Source: Amanita rubescens (taxonomy: Eukaryota > Basidiomycota > Agaricomycetes > Agaricales > Amanitaceae). From it: 64,000 nucleotides of DNA. Each line of letters opens with the position of its first letter. Position 1 is the first letter of the stretch. The translations under genes and the position numbers were made by a program. The stretch covers positions 16,468 to 80,467 of the forward strand of contig WION01000242.1 of the NCBI GenBank assembly GCA_015039365.1, given 5' to 3'. This document shows, piece after piece, positions 44,505 to 56,900 of this stretch. The notes below the pieces were generated by a model, which was not told the origin of the DNA, made no database searches, and saw nothing but the letters and a program-made list of their open reading frames with translations.

Positions 44505-45535
44505 ATGTCCGAGTCGTCATCGGATATCAATCCTGAATGGAAACTTATAACGATTGGCAGGGGCAGCTTCGCCCTTGTCTCCATACTGTCAGGCCGCCCG
44601 GTGGCCTTTAAACATGTCATCTTTCCTAGTCGTACTCCAGAACTCAAAGCCGAGTTTGAAACACTCTGCTCGCTTCACAACTCTTTCAATACCGATTCAT
44701 TCTTCGAGATTCCACAGTCCACATGCATACTATGACCCAAATATCCCCACCAGCTTCGTTTCCCCAAATCGTTTCCCCAAATCGAAGGGTCGAAGGCCAG
44801 CCCGCCGCCCTTTAGTCGCGGAAAAGGATTTCAAAGCCTTAAATTTGGACAACGCCGCGTACGCAATGGATCAGGTTTTACCTCTTCCTATATCTACAGC
44901 ACTCATAATCCGCAAGTTGTTCTATCCTCCTGGCCAGGAAATGGCACCACCTCCTTCGCTCTGTCGACTTTATTTTGGCAAAGTAATTGAGACCAAGGCT
45001 CTTACAAGTGGCCGTCCGAGCCGTTTTTTCAACTCTGCCAACTTTCCCCTAGATGTATCAAGGTATAGCCAGATGACGGAAGTTGCACACGTTGACGATT
45101 ACCCTAACGTGGATGAAATTGCACACGGCATGGGAGAGATGTTAGGTCTTCTACACTGGCGTGCTGGATATGATGGTCGTGACATTGAGTTCATTATGGG
45201 TGGGGCGTCATTCAGTGGCATAGCAATGAATGTCATTGACTTTAATCAGGTAAGTTGTGACAAGTCTGCTTATGTTCAGCTTACCACCTCCTTTCCTTAG
45301 ATGCGTGCCTGGTCGAGGAAGAAGGAGGATGTACATCAGCTTGTCGAAAGTTTCTTTACCAACGATCCATATTATCCTCGTCCTCGCCCTGAAGACCCGC
45401 TTTATCAAAAGTTCTGTGCTTGGTTATATGGACGCGTATCCAAAGAACTCTGATGAGGCTATACAACTTGCCCAGGACTTTCTCCGCACAATCGAAGCGG
45501 AGCAGGGTCGACGTGATTCCATCGTACGAGTCTAG
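44505..45535 (+). pseudogene. DUF3669-like protein gene with frameshifts
   Basis: The ATG at 44505 opens a frame with ITIGRGSFALVSILSGRPVA and FKHVIFP. This shifts by one base near 44710 into a second frame carrying SKGRRPARRPLV, EKDFKALNLDNAAYAMD, PPSLCRLYFGKVIETKA and EIAHGMGEMLGLLHWRAGYD. An intron (about 45249-45300) then leads to KEDVHQLVESFF and PYYPRPRPEDPLYQKF. A second shift near 45420 leads to NSDEAIQLAQDFLRTIEAEQ and the stop at 45535. The order and motifs match the fungal DUF3669 family, whose role is unknown. Two one-base shifts make this a pseudogene unless they are assembly errors. Confidence 0.75.
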
Positions 45536-45839
45536 TCCTGTGTCCTTCAACCCCCACTTACTGAATTCAAGTTGTAATAACTATCGTCGTTTACAGACCT
45601 AATCGATTGATATTCTGTACACTATGCACTACAGAATATCGCCTTTGGTGTTCACGTTATCTAACAGCCACGTTCGTCCTCGACGACGGATTCGGACGCG
45701 GCGGCGGGACTGACTGACGTGTAGATTAGAGCGATGTCGGTTGGTCCGGGAGGACCAGGACGACTCAACATGTGAACCAGACTCCTTCCCAGTCTCGTCG
45801 TGGACGAGCGACATTATTGAATACTCCTTCGATGATAGT

Positions 45840-48835
45840 ATCAGCTATATTAAATTCACATTACCCAACATCCTCGCAAGTGCATTCTGATCCGCCCTTT
45901 GGAGCCTCGTGTACCGCAGACGCCGCCCTCCTCCCACCCAGACCCTCATCCTCCTCCGCTTATACACTTCCTATCTCACCACATACTCCGACCCAAAAGC
46001 GTATCCGCTCAATACTTGACACTTGCTCTCGTCTCGCATTTTTGCAGAGAAGGTATAACCTTTACCCGCCTGAAAGAGAATCTTAGTTTGAGGACGAACG
46101 AATCGGGGGACACCCCAGGTGATGACCAACGCTACTTTTTTTTCTGGTCACGCACTGTATCATAATCCTTCACTTCCATTGTTGCAATGCGCTCAGGAAT
46201 GGCAGGTCATCTGGAACTGGAATTGACCTGCAGAAGTACGTTGCACATCATCAAGTTTGTTAGCAATCGCCAATGAAGAATCGCATTCCCCAAAGTTTTG
46301 GTGCTTGACTTACCAGAAGTTGAAAAGAAGGCATCGGATTTGCCACCGCGTCGAAAACATGATAAACAAGCGTGCCTGAAAATGTCGAATTGACAACCGT
46401 GGTAACCAAAGTCAACACAGCTTGAGCCTAACATCTCTCCCCTTCCAACATCCCCCAAATGAATGGGATCCAAGGACAACATTCCGACTGGCAGTTCGAG
46501 CTTGCGGTGCATGCGGCCACACTCAGATAGCGAGGTAGAAACACAACCTATCGGCACAGGACTCTTCCCAGGCTCTCACGACTTCCAAATCAACAACTCC
46601 CAGCTTATTGATTTCAGTCAGAATGTCTATTACCCCAAGGAGGGGACATGTAAATGCCGTTTGCCCTTTTGATTCTATGATCACCGTTCTAATTGCGAAC
46701 CATAGATCTTGAGCACCTTCAAAAGCATATTTCGGAAGGTGCACTTCATGATTCCCTGGCACGATTTCCTCCACCCAGGTGCCATCCCCAAACCCGTGAA
46801 AAAGTCTTGAAAACAATTACAGATTGGGTTAAGAATCCACACGCGCACGAGCGTATTATGTGGTTAAACGGCCCCGCAGGAGCCGGGAAATCTGCCATTG
46901 CCCAAACGATTTCAGGGCACTACTCGGGCGAGCAACTGGCAGCGTCTTTTTTCTTTCTTAGAAACAGCTCGGATCGAGGTGCTGCGACGCGTTTATTCAC
47001 GACGTTGGCCTGGCAACTTGCGCAGAACATACCTGAACTACTCTCCTACATTGAATCGGCCATCAAGACAGAACCTCTCTTTTACACCAAATCCCTTGAT
47101 ATCCATTTCGAGCGTCTCATAATACAGCCATTCCAAAAACTTTTACGTGACAAACCAGATTTCTGTCCACAAAAGTCGCTCGTCGTAATCGATGGTGTAG
47201 ACGAATGCGCGCCTGATCGAGACCAGACGCTCTTTCTGAGGCTCATCGGCAATGGATTCTCAGAGATACCAATCCCACTACGTTTCCTGATATGCAGCAG
47301 ACCGGAAGCCCACATTCAAGCAGCGTTTGAATCGGAAGTCATGGCCGGGATCGCCCATTCAGTTTCATTAAACGAACAGTTCAAGCCAGATGATGACACT
47401 CGAAGATATATGAAGGACGAATTCGCTCGTATCCGTACTGAACACAAGTTGTCACCTGGATGGCCACCAAGTACGGTGATTGAACAGCTAGTCTCGAAAT
47501 CGTCAGGGCAGTTCATATACGCCTCTACTGTGGTCAAGTTCGTCGACGACATATATGATGATCCCAGAGAACGACTTGACATTGTATTGAAGACCCATCC
47601 AGTTAACTCTGCGTCACCATTTGCAGCGTTAGACCAGCTTTATATCCAGATACTTTCGCAACAGCCAAACATCAGGCTGTTGCGAGATCTATTCACGCTG
47701 ATTATCGCTTTGCGTAACCCAGAAATCAAATTCGTACGTCGACGACTTCGGATCAAAGAAGAGGAACTCGAGCGCAAGTTACTCAGGCTACGTTCGCTTG
47801 TTTGCACTTCACACCGTGATATCACGACGTATCATCTATCCCTACACGACTTCTTTCTCGACAAGAAGCGTGCGGGGAAGTACTTTATACATCCCATTCG
47901 GGTTACCTTTGTGCGACTACCAAAAATCATGAGTTCGGCACGGGAACCCATAATTGGGCTGCTTTCGGTAATGCTCAGGATATATTCGGAAGTTATACTC
48001 GAGTCTTGGGCCATTGCCACATTGGTCTATGGAATAGAGCCAAAGCGGAGGACTACTAGTCTTCCCGTTAGGCTGGGAATTCTGCTCTTCCTCCTCATCC
48101 AATCTGCCCTGATGAATTACTTTGCCTTTGTTAATGGCTTACCTGCTTATTTCGTTATGATCTTCTCCTTACTCTTTTCTGGACTTTACATAGAAAGGAC
48201 CTATGGAACGTTCGAATCGAGGCGGCGGAACTTGAAGCCTCCCCTACAGTACGTCATCCTGCTTTCCCCGCACATTACCGCCCTCTGTCTCCTTATTTAC
48301 CAACTTGTCTGCCCCCCACGTTGAGCTTGGGGCTATATACCTTGCCGTAAATGTAATCTATTTCACTGCTTGCCAGAACGATCCAATCCAATAAATTATC
48401 AAAAATAAATAAAGATCGACAACAGAGACGGAGTAACGAACGAAGTATGATCTGTGCTATGTATGACCGTTTGATGGTATGTACAAGCAAGCACTCCAAG
48501 CGTGCTTGCATGCGTGCCGATTTCCAACCCCAAGAATAATACCTCACACCGCAACCCCAAACTTGGCAGAAATCTGCTCACCGGCGCCTCTGAACGCAGG
48601 ACTGGAAGACCCCCAATATGCATCGAATACGGGATCGTTGAACGTCCCGCCAGGGAGATACGCCTCCGCTTCGTCGTCTGCCTCTTCATCCTCGTCCGCA
48701 TCGCACATCCGGGCCTTTTCCTTGACCTCGATGGCGACGAACGTGGTGCCGGCAACGACCGCCTCGACTCTTTCTGCAACGGCAGGCTGAGATCCGTGTG
48801 GAAGCTCCATACAGATCTTGATTTGCCTCAAAGGC
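45840..48835. repeat. Segmental duplication, copy B (NACHT copy 4 plus F-box gene end)
   Basis: This is collinear with 39190-42270. It continues into the complete F-box gene, so this copy is probably closer to the ancestral arrangement. Confidence 0.85.
46463..48324 (+). CDS. NACHT P-loop NTPase with C-terminal membrane segments, copy 4
   Basis: Exon 1 is 46463-46616 and exon 2 is 46706-48324 (590 residues). It is very close to copy 3 through residue about 480. It has the leader SHDFQINNSQ, the P-loop GPAGAGKS, VVIDGVDEC, ICSRPE, SKSSGQFIYASTVVKFVDD and HLSLHDFFLDKKRAGKYF. The C-terminal about 120 residues hold roughly four hydrophobic spans but differ markedly from copy 3. The tail is therefore the fastest-diverging part. 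One codon block near 47450 is shorter than in copy 3. Confidence 0.87.
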
Positions 48836-50377
48836 GATGTCTTCCGAGTCCGTCCCTCCGCCAAACGCTTCGTCATCTCGAACCAACTAGGTACGTCGTT
48901 CAACGGAGATGAAGACGACGAACAACAAGCTGCACCCGTTTTGACAGAGAGAGTTTCCAACTCTGGACACGGATACCGACCATCCTGCTCGTCCTCCGGT
49001 ATCAGCGCCGAAAGCACCGTCTCCACACCCACATCTTCCGCCTTGAGTTTCCTTAACCGCGTCGCGCCATCCAACACCGTCCTAAGCGTATCCCGATCAA
49101 TCGATTGCTTGCCAAGTTTAACGTTGCGCAAGGTGAGTTCCTCGACTTGCAAGCTACCCTCCTCCACCTCTCCCTTCCCTTTACACAAACACGCAAGGAC
49201 GCGGTTCCCATCCACGTCATTGACTTCCCCAGGGTGCGCCACGTCTTCCAACACCATCTCTTTCACGCTCGGCGTCCAAATCGAATCGAAAACCGCTCTA
49301 GCCTCCCTTAACGACCGGTAACCAACCGCGAGCTTTCGTAATTTCCCAAGACGGACTTTGTCCTTTCCGCTTGTGTTTCCTCCTTCCGGCGATGATGGTT
49401 CTTCCGGAATAGGCCCAGACCCGCTGACACTCAACACTTCCAATCCCGGGCTAGCGCTCAACAAACGACGAAAATCGCAACGAGAAGGCCGGACTTGGAG
49501 CGAATGCGAAGCAAGAGAGAGTGACTTCAGTCCTCCAACTTGGCTAGTTTCCATGGCGTCTGCCAGAGCCGGCCAATCGAGATGAACGCCTTTGAGGGTG
49601 AGATGTTTCAACCTCGGCACCACGTTCGTCGTCGTCGTCTTTGGTTGTTGTGAACACTGTGAACCTGCACCCACACACGCCTTCTTCTTTCGTCTGAGAA
49701 ATGCCGGTTTGGCCAATTGACGAGGCCGAAACTCGGGGCTGAAACTGACAAAATCGTTGCACCGCATCAAAGTGAGAGATTCGAGGAGAGGCGCGCCGAG
49801 GGTGGTGATGGAGGGATTGATCATGTTGAGTGCGATGAACATGGGGGCCCAAGTGTCGGTGAAGATGGTGAGAGAGTGCCATCGACGGAGGTGAGGGATG
49901 AGGAGGGAAAGCGCGCTGTTGATGAGGGCTGGAGCGACGATGGGGTTGAAGGTGCTGCCCGGGTCTACCGGCATGATTCTGTGGGACTAAGGTTGAGACA
50001 AAAATGGCTGGATAGTTTTACGTTGACACTAACTCTGGTTCCGTAAAGTCCCATTCATCGTCTCTCGCGTCGATGAGGATATCGAGAGGACATTTTCTCG
50101 ACAAGGCGAGACAAGTACGGATATGGGTCGTATCGATCGCGATTCTGCGATTGAAGGCGGGTTTGGAGACGAGAAGCTCTTGGGTGACGCAGATCCTCGT
50201 CCAGAGTCTGGGAGTGTTGCGAGCTACGTCTCGCCAGTGTTTGGATACGCTAGAGAGGATGAGTGGGGTCTTGACTGTGGCCGAACAAAAGGGAGCGGCT
50301 GGGTTTGCCACATTGTCAGGCTCAGCGGAGAAAAGGAAGATGTAGGAGAGGAGCTCGACCGGGAGCTTTGGGAACAT
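48544..50377 (-). CDS. F-box protein
   Basis: Exon 1 is 50377-50034, the intron is 50033-49979 (GTTAGT to CCACAG), and exon 2 is 49978-48544 (592 residues). The first residues FPKLPVELLSYIFLF, then SSVSKHWRDVARNTPRLW, form a mushroom-type F-box, the domain that binds Skp1 in SCF ubiquitin ligases. The remainder contains leucine-rich, LRR-like stretches (LRRWHSLTIFTDTW, APLLESLTLMRCNDF, LKHLTLKGVHLDWPALADAM), probably the substrate-binding part. The C-terminal 90 residues are acidic and are duplicated at 42002-42266. It is transcribed convergently with NACHT copy 4. Confidence 0.85.
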
Positions 50378-50575
50378 GATTTGGCGGTCGGAGAGCCAGA
50401 ATGGCTGGTATTAAAAAGGAACCCAGAATCGAGAACAAAAAAGAAGAAAATAAACTAAAGGAGAGAGAACATTGCAGATGAAAAAACAATAACTTGGCTC
50501 TTTGGCTCTTTAAGCTTTATTGTTACGTCCACAAAGGCAAACCTATATCAGGCAACTCCTCCGGCCCAATCATTA
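50378..50575. other. Short spacer between F-box gene promoter and transcription factor stop
   Basis: 198 bp with no ORF. It must contain the F-box promoter and the 3' end of the upstream minus-strand gene. Confidence 0.5.
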
Positions 50576-53500
50576 TTACGACTCCCCTCCTCCCATTCTA
50601 CCCATTCCAGGACCCACCCCAACGCTCATCTCAGGCCCAAACAAACCTACTTCCATACCCAGAGAACCCCCTCCAACTCCCATTCCAAGTTCAACCCCAC
50701 CAGCAGACCCGTCACCAAAAAATCCAGCCATCACATCCACAGGGGACATGTACACGTCCATACCCGAACCGTCCATCCCAAACAAGGGTCCTCCTTGTCC
50801 TGTCCCACCTCCCTGTGTCTGCCCCTGACCTGCCCCACCCCCCGAAACAGATCCTGGCCGTGAGTTTGCCGAATACGTCGACGGTCCAGCCCCAGGATTG
50901 CCCGCCTCACCGAAAAACTCGGAAAACGACTCCGGACTGCTATGGTGCGACGGCGAATCACCGCTGTGATTGGGTGATCGGCCATTCGCCGCTGATACAG
51001 ACGAAGCCTTTTTACGAACAGGCCGTATCCACGGCGGCCGCGAGCTTTGGGAATTGCCCGTATTTTTTCCGCTCCCATCCCCTCGAGGTGGGTCAAGCGG
51101 GATCTGCGTCACTGGAGAATCGTGAGTATGCTAAACCCATCTTTATCGCTGGCACTCACCTCGACAAAATTCCTCCATCAGGTCACCAGACCTCATACCG
51201 CACACGTATCTCCCGCTGAACCTCCGCAATAATCCAATACAAGATCGGATCGCGTCCAGGCCCGTGCGTATCAGATGCTGCAACGTCTCAGACTTGCAGC
51301 AAAGTAAGATAGCCATCAACGTCCTCCCCGCTTGCGTCAACTGGTGGATAACATGAACTCCATCTATGTTTCGTCCCGTCATCAGCAGCAGTCACAAAAG
51401 CTACTGAAAACCAACTCACAATACGTCATTAAACCCTTCTTCGCAATGTGCACATGCGTCGCCACGATTTGCAGCGCCGAATTATGAGCAGACACAATCG
51501 CCTGCACTTCCGCGTCGCTCTGCTCTACATCCATACCCCCAACTGTCCTCTCAGCCACCATTTCCGAGAATCGATGTCTATAAATCAGCATCCTGACATA
51601 ATGCTCCGCGCAATGAATCCTCGCAGCCTGGGTCAATCTAATCGTATCCTCGCTCGCCAGCGTATCAGCCGAATGGGCCCAAAACACGGGGAGCGTCGCA
51701 TGAATCTCGTCCAACATGGCTTCTTCGTCCCTCATATCTCTAAACCCACGCCGACCAGCCAACAAGACGGACGTCGCCCTTAAGAGGAACGACGAAGAGG
51801 ATAAATCCCCTGTATGTCTTGCAGGCGGGACATCTAACACCGACTCTAGCACGACCATAATCCTCAACGTCGCGACGAACGCGTTCATCCTGCACTCCGT
51901 ACCAGGCGGAGGCATCCCGACCCCTTCTTTCGTGATATACTCATCGTCCACCGGCGCCGGCTCTGGTACGTCGCAATCCCTCAACCTCAACATGGACGGT
52001 CGCCCAAAATGGGTGCTGAACTGTTTGTCCCAGATGTACACGCACCAAAACGTGCGTTTTCTGACTTCGTCTTCGACCGGGTCGAACAAGTCCCACGTCT
52101 CAGCGGACCGGTGCATCCCAGCGTCGACGCACATCGTCACCGCTTCCGTCAGCAATGACGCCGTTTTGGAAATCCGCCCGAGTCCGACGGCGTAGACGGC
52201 CGCGATTAGGTTTGCTTGGATGTTGTATAGAGTGGGTCGGTCAGAGATGGGCAGCGTGCGTAGACGGTTGTATAACTCAAACCAGTGAGTACCAGCGGTG
52301 ATGCCTTCATTGGGGTCTGCCCGGACGCGCGGATCATCCATGTGCCGTGAAGCGAGGCAACAAATGGCGACGATGAATGCTGCAAAGCCTGGTTCTCCCC
52401 ATTTTTGTGGGTTTCCATAATCCTGCGCGCGCGTTGGTGAGCAAAACAAAGGAGGGAGGCGAGTATACTTACAGCGAGAAAAGTGGGTACATGAAGAAAT
52501 GGAAGGATATAATATGACGTAGACAAGTAACATTGGACGAGGCTGTATATGTGGCAGGGTCGGTTAATAGTCCGACGAGGTCACACGACAGCATATATAC
52601 GCACCTGTCCATAAGATCCGGCGCGATAGAAGCGGTAATGAGTCCCCATAACGCCTGAGGGTTCATATCCGTTCTCCTCAATTTTCTATCCGGAAACCAA
52701 TCTATATCATTCCCCGTTTTCGTCGCGGTGGATCCCTCCGCAGTAGGGGAGGACCCAAACCTTGGCGAGGAAGGATCATTTTGGTGGTTACCACCCCCGC
52801 TCAACGAATGTCGCTCGACGAGTAGATCAAGCACGGGCAGTCCAGACGTCTCGCCTTGCCACCGAGTATACCCCTCATCATCGATATACAGATACGATGC
52901 AGTTAGCGATAATTTGGACGTTTCCTCCACCGCCGCGAGATGATCAAGCGAGGTGGCCCCCGAGCCGGCCGCCGAGTGGGCAGAGAATGGACCGTTAAGG
53001 AAGGTGCCGAAGGACCGGATCGGGCTCCTGCCTCGCTCGTCGTACGGTGACTGCGGATCTTGTTTGAAGTGAGTGGATGGGTTTGTGAGAGGGAAGACGT
53101 GCAATGAGGGAGGGGGAACGCCGGATGCTGAAAAACCGGAGGGAGGGTACATGAACGGAGCGATGGGGTCCGTAGGCGGTGGTTGGGTTTGTAAGAGCGG
53201 ATTGGGAGGGAGAGCTCCGCCTGCTGCGAATACGGCGGCGGGGATGGACTGGATGAGTGATTCGAGGTGTTGCATACGGTCTTCTAACGTTGCCGTACGT
53301 CTACCAAAATGTCAGTCAGTCTTTTTTGAGATCGTTCTGCGCACGCACTTTGACTTGTGTGGATGAGTCCTCTTCCCCGGTTCTTCAAACGTACAGGCCG
53401 AGTTGGCAGTTAGACAGGCCTGACATGGATGACCTTCATCGCACTTGATCCTCCTCCGCCTGGTAGGATGGACAAGTTAGATATGCTCAACGCGAAAAGC

Positions 53501-53672
53501 AACGCACGTACCGACAGCGATCACATGCCCTTGGGGACGTCGAAGTAAGTAAGTTCCGTTAGATATGGTGAGCGATAACGAACCTGCTGAGCTTGAAACG
53601 CCTTTCCTTGAGGATAGAGGATGAAGAAGGCTGTTGTGAGTGATCTTGCGATAGCTGTGGCTCGGGAGGCAT
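50576..53672 (-). CDS. Zn2Cys6 fungal transcription factor
   Basis: Eight exons are joined by GT-AG introns with consistent phases, giving 908 residues: 53672-53584, 53529-53512, 53459-53349, 53300-52605, 52542-52473, 52422-51420, 51363-51160 and 51111-50576. The binuclear cluster is perfect: C32-x2-C35-x6-C42-x5-C48-x2-C51-x6-C58. It is preceded by basic residues and followed by a leucine-type coiled segment (TATLEDRMQHLESLIQSI). A fungal_trans-type middle domain lies at about residues 330-560 (GDPNEG-like WFELYNRLRTL, RRTFWCVYIWDKQFS-like motif, FGRPSMLRLRDCDV). The C-terminal 130 residues are Gly/Met-rich. Exon 2 is only 18 nt and carries the first two cysteines. It probably binds CGG-type DNA elements; the target pathway is unknown. 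Confidence 0.92.
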
Positions 53673-53962
53673 TGGTGTGGAGGTGGGGGACGGGGATAAA
53701 GTAATAGTAAATTATAAATTAAACGGAGAATTGTTTCAGTAAACATTTTTGTTCTACCAAATCTGACCGTATCCATCCGTCTTCACACCCACGGGAGCGC
53801 TCGGCTCTTCCTTTTTCCGTTTGTAATACAAAATAGATTTGCTTCATACATTATAAATACGATGTAACACGACTCATATCCAAACGTGGGGGCGCCTGAC
53901 ACGCCTCGTCCTTCTTCATGGCGGATACCGTCGACTGCAAAGTTAACCTTGCATTATCGATC
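53673..53962. other. Promoter region of the transcription factor gene
   Basis: 290 bp of AT-rich DNA lie between the transcription factor ATG and the stop of the upstream same-strand ATPase gene. No ORF is seen. Confidence 0.4.
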
Positions 53963-56900
53963 CTACATCGCCCGCCCAATCCCCCAACCTGTACTCTCTC
54001 TCTGACCCACTATCGTCCTTGAATCATCTTCTTCGTCCTGCGACTGCCGACGCACCTGACTTTCCCGCCACCCCCGTGATCGTCCTACCCCTTCTTCACT
54101 CGCAGTCACATAACTCTTGCCAGTCTGAGGTCCATCCCCGATATCCCCATCATCCTCTGCCGTCATATAATCGTCGGTCCGATACGATAGTCCAGTGTCA
54201 GACCGATCTGGATCGTTCACCGACAACTTCGGACTCGTTGCACTAACCACCTCGGACTTTTTCCGCACTGTAACCGCCTCGCTCGCCCCTGTGTCATGAT
54301 ATAGCAACGATGGGGAACTCAGGTCCTGGGACTGCGTCATGGGTGGTGGCGACAACCGTTCTCGTTGTTTAGGGTACACCTGCGACGAAGAAGTAGCCCC
54401 ACTGTTCGGCCGATCGTGCGTCCCCGTGACCATTGTAAACTGATACGACTCAGATGGCGGAGGTATGTCGGATACAGAGTAGTACGAGAATTGAGGCGAT
54501 GGCAGTGGCCGTCCTTGATGACTTGGCGCTTGCAACTGATCATATGGATTGACCAACGGTGGTGGCTCTTCTTGCTCTGGCCGGGTATTATTTGTCGGTC
54601 CATCGGGTATATCTTTCTGGTCCATCGGCGGTGTGCCTAAGTATGTTGATCTAGTTATCGTATCCGGTGGCGGCGACGATGACGCAGCGAGCTCGTAAGA
54701 CTCATGCGGGCTCACTGGTTCGGATAACGATCTTGAATGAAGCTCCCGTAATATCGGTTGTGCCTCCACGTTTCTGTCCACGTTTCTATTCTTGCGCTCT
54801 TTTCTATGCCGTATACCGAGTTGATCCTTGAGATCGCCCATGACCCACATTTCACGGACGATATCTTTGTCTAAGGGATAATATACAGTGCTGACGTATT
54901 TGACGACGAAGCGTGGACCTGGCGTTGCTGCGTATCAGCATGTTTCCATTCGGTCACTTCAGCCACTCACCGAGCGCCACAAAAACGGTCAGGAGTACAG
55001 TCGTCCAAAATTGGAGGTTCCCAAATAGGATAATCACCTCATTTGGCATATCCGAGGTTGGCCATGGGATGAACGAATATATCACAATCCACAACAGCAT
55101 TGAAAGACAGGACTTGAGAACCGCGTAGAACATTATCTTCGTCCAACTACGTCATCTATCAGAAAACGTGCGGACGAAACAACCGAAAAAAGACGTACTA
55201 GTGGGTATTTATCCCAACATATACATTGGCGGCGATTACCCCTGAAACCGCCACCGTTGTCCCATACTCTGTGAGTCCTTCGATCCCAAGGCCATTCCAG
55301 GATACTTGGCTGCAAAACATCCACGCGCAAAACGGTATGAAAAAGATGACAGCAGATTGGTACAGCCCATCGAACATGTATAGCCAAAACTTGGCGCGGG
55401 TATATTCCAGACCACGGATACCCCTGACATACAATTGTGGAAACGCGAGCGCTGCTTTTGCGTTGATATCCTGATCATAGGCTACACGTAACATATCAAT
55501 AACCGGTCGCGTAACGTGCCGTTATCGGACCTACCTCCGAGTATGACAACGGGCAGTGAGGTGAATACAAGATTATACAGCAATATAAAAGTATAATCAT
55601 ACAAATACGTTGCGCTAAATCTGAAAAAGTAACGTTAGTACCCCATATGCTCCTTGGTGTATGATCATCGCCAACGTACGAGTTAAAGGGTAAATACCAA
55701 AACATGGCAAATGTCCAAATCACGTTCTACGAGAGACATCAGCCGACTTGTTCCGTCATTTGTAAGGTTCGCACCTTGTAGAAGAAGTTACTATGCATAT
55801 CTGCAACACGTTGATACGACCACCGGCCGTGAACGAGGAGAAGCTTCGTCAAGAACCTAAACTGGCCGAATGCGTAATCCGCAGACATGGCCGCTTGCGA
55901 GCCTTCGAGGCCATACAACCCACATCCAATGTTGGCTTCTTGGATCATTGCCACGTCGTTCGCGCCATCGCCAACTGCGAGTGTCATTGCCTCTTTGCCT
56001 TCCTTCACCTACAAGGATGTGCCCGTCAACGTTTGATCCAAAGAACCGACGAAAACTCACAAGCTTGACAGTCAATGCCTTTTGAGCAGGCGACACTCGG
56101 CAACACACCACAGTCTCGCACTGCGTGCCCAAGCTCAAGAAAAGAGGCTTCAACTCGGGCGTCAAAGCGTGAGTCAAGGTATCGCCATCAATCACAACCG
56201 CAAATGACGCCCGCGCGCCAATGACGAACCCTCTCTCCTCTTCCTTTGGCCTCTTCGCACCGACCACAGGGGGACCCAGCACCGACGCAATCTTGTTCAA
56301 ACCACCTTCAATCTGCGAGCGCGTCTCCTCCGGCGTATCCGCCGAGAGAATCATCACTTCCATATCGCTCTTGAGCAGGTTGCAACTGTACCCAATCTCA
56401 ATCGCCGTCTGCAGCTTGTCGCCCGTCAGAATCCACAGCTTAATCCCAGCCCGATGAAGCATTTGAATCGCCTCCGGCACTCCTTCCTGCAATTTGTCCT
56501 CCAACGCCGTCGCACCGAGAATTTCAAGGTCCCTCTCCACCATCTGACACGCCTTCTCAATTTCCTCGTCCCTATTCTCCACCGCACTCGTCGCAGCATC
56601 ATATATCCTCGACCAGACCATGAACTCGTCCTCGCCCATCTCTCGACAAGCGATACACAACGTCCTCAACCCGTTATTCGCAAACATCTCCATATCCTTC
56701 GACGTCTGCTCCTTCACCCACGGGTCATGGCCCTCCTTTAGCCGCGCATAGATGACGCTATCGGCACCTTTACAAAAGAGCACCACCTTCCCATCCGGCC
56801 TACGCGCGATAACACTCATCCGCTTCCGCGTGCTGTTGAACTCGAGAACCTTGAGAGGCACAAACCGCTCCATCTGACCCATCACCTCAACGTCAATCCC

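Noticed and set aside
44454..44520. NACHT leader fused to the DUF3669-like gene as a new gene
   Set aside because: Only about 40-60 bp resemble the NACHT 5' region, and no in-frame leader precedes the DUF3669 start. It is noted as a fragment only.
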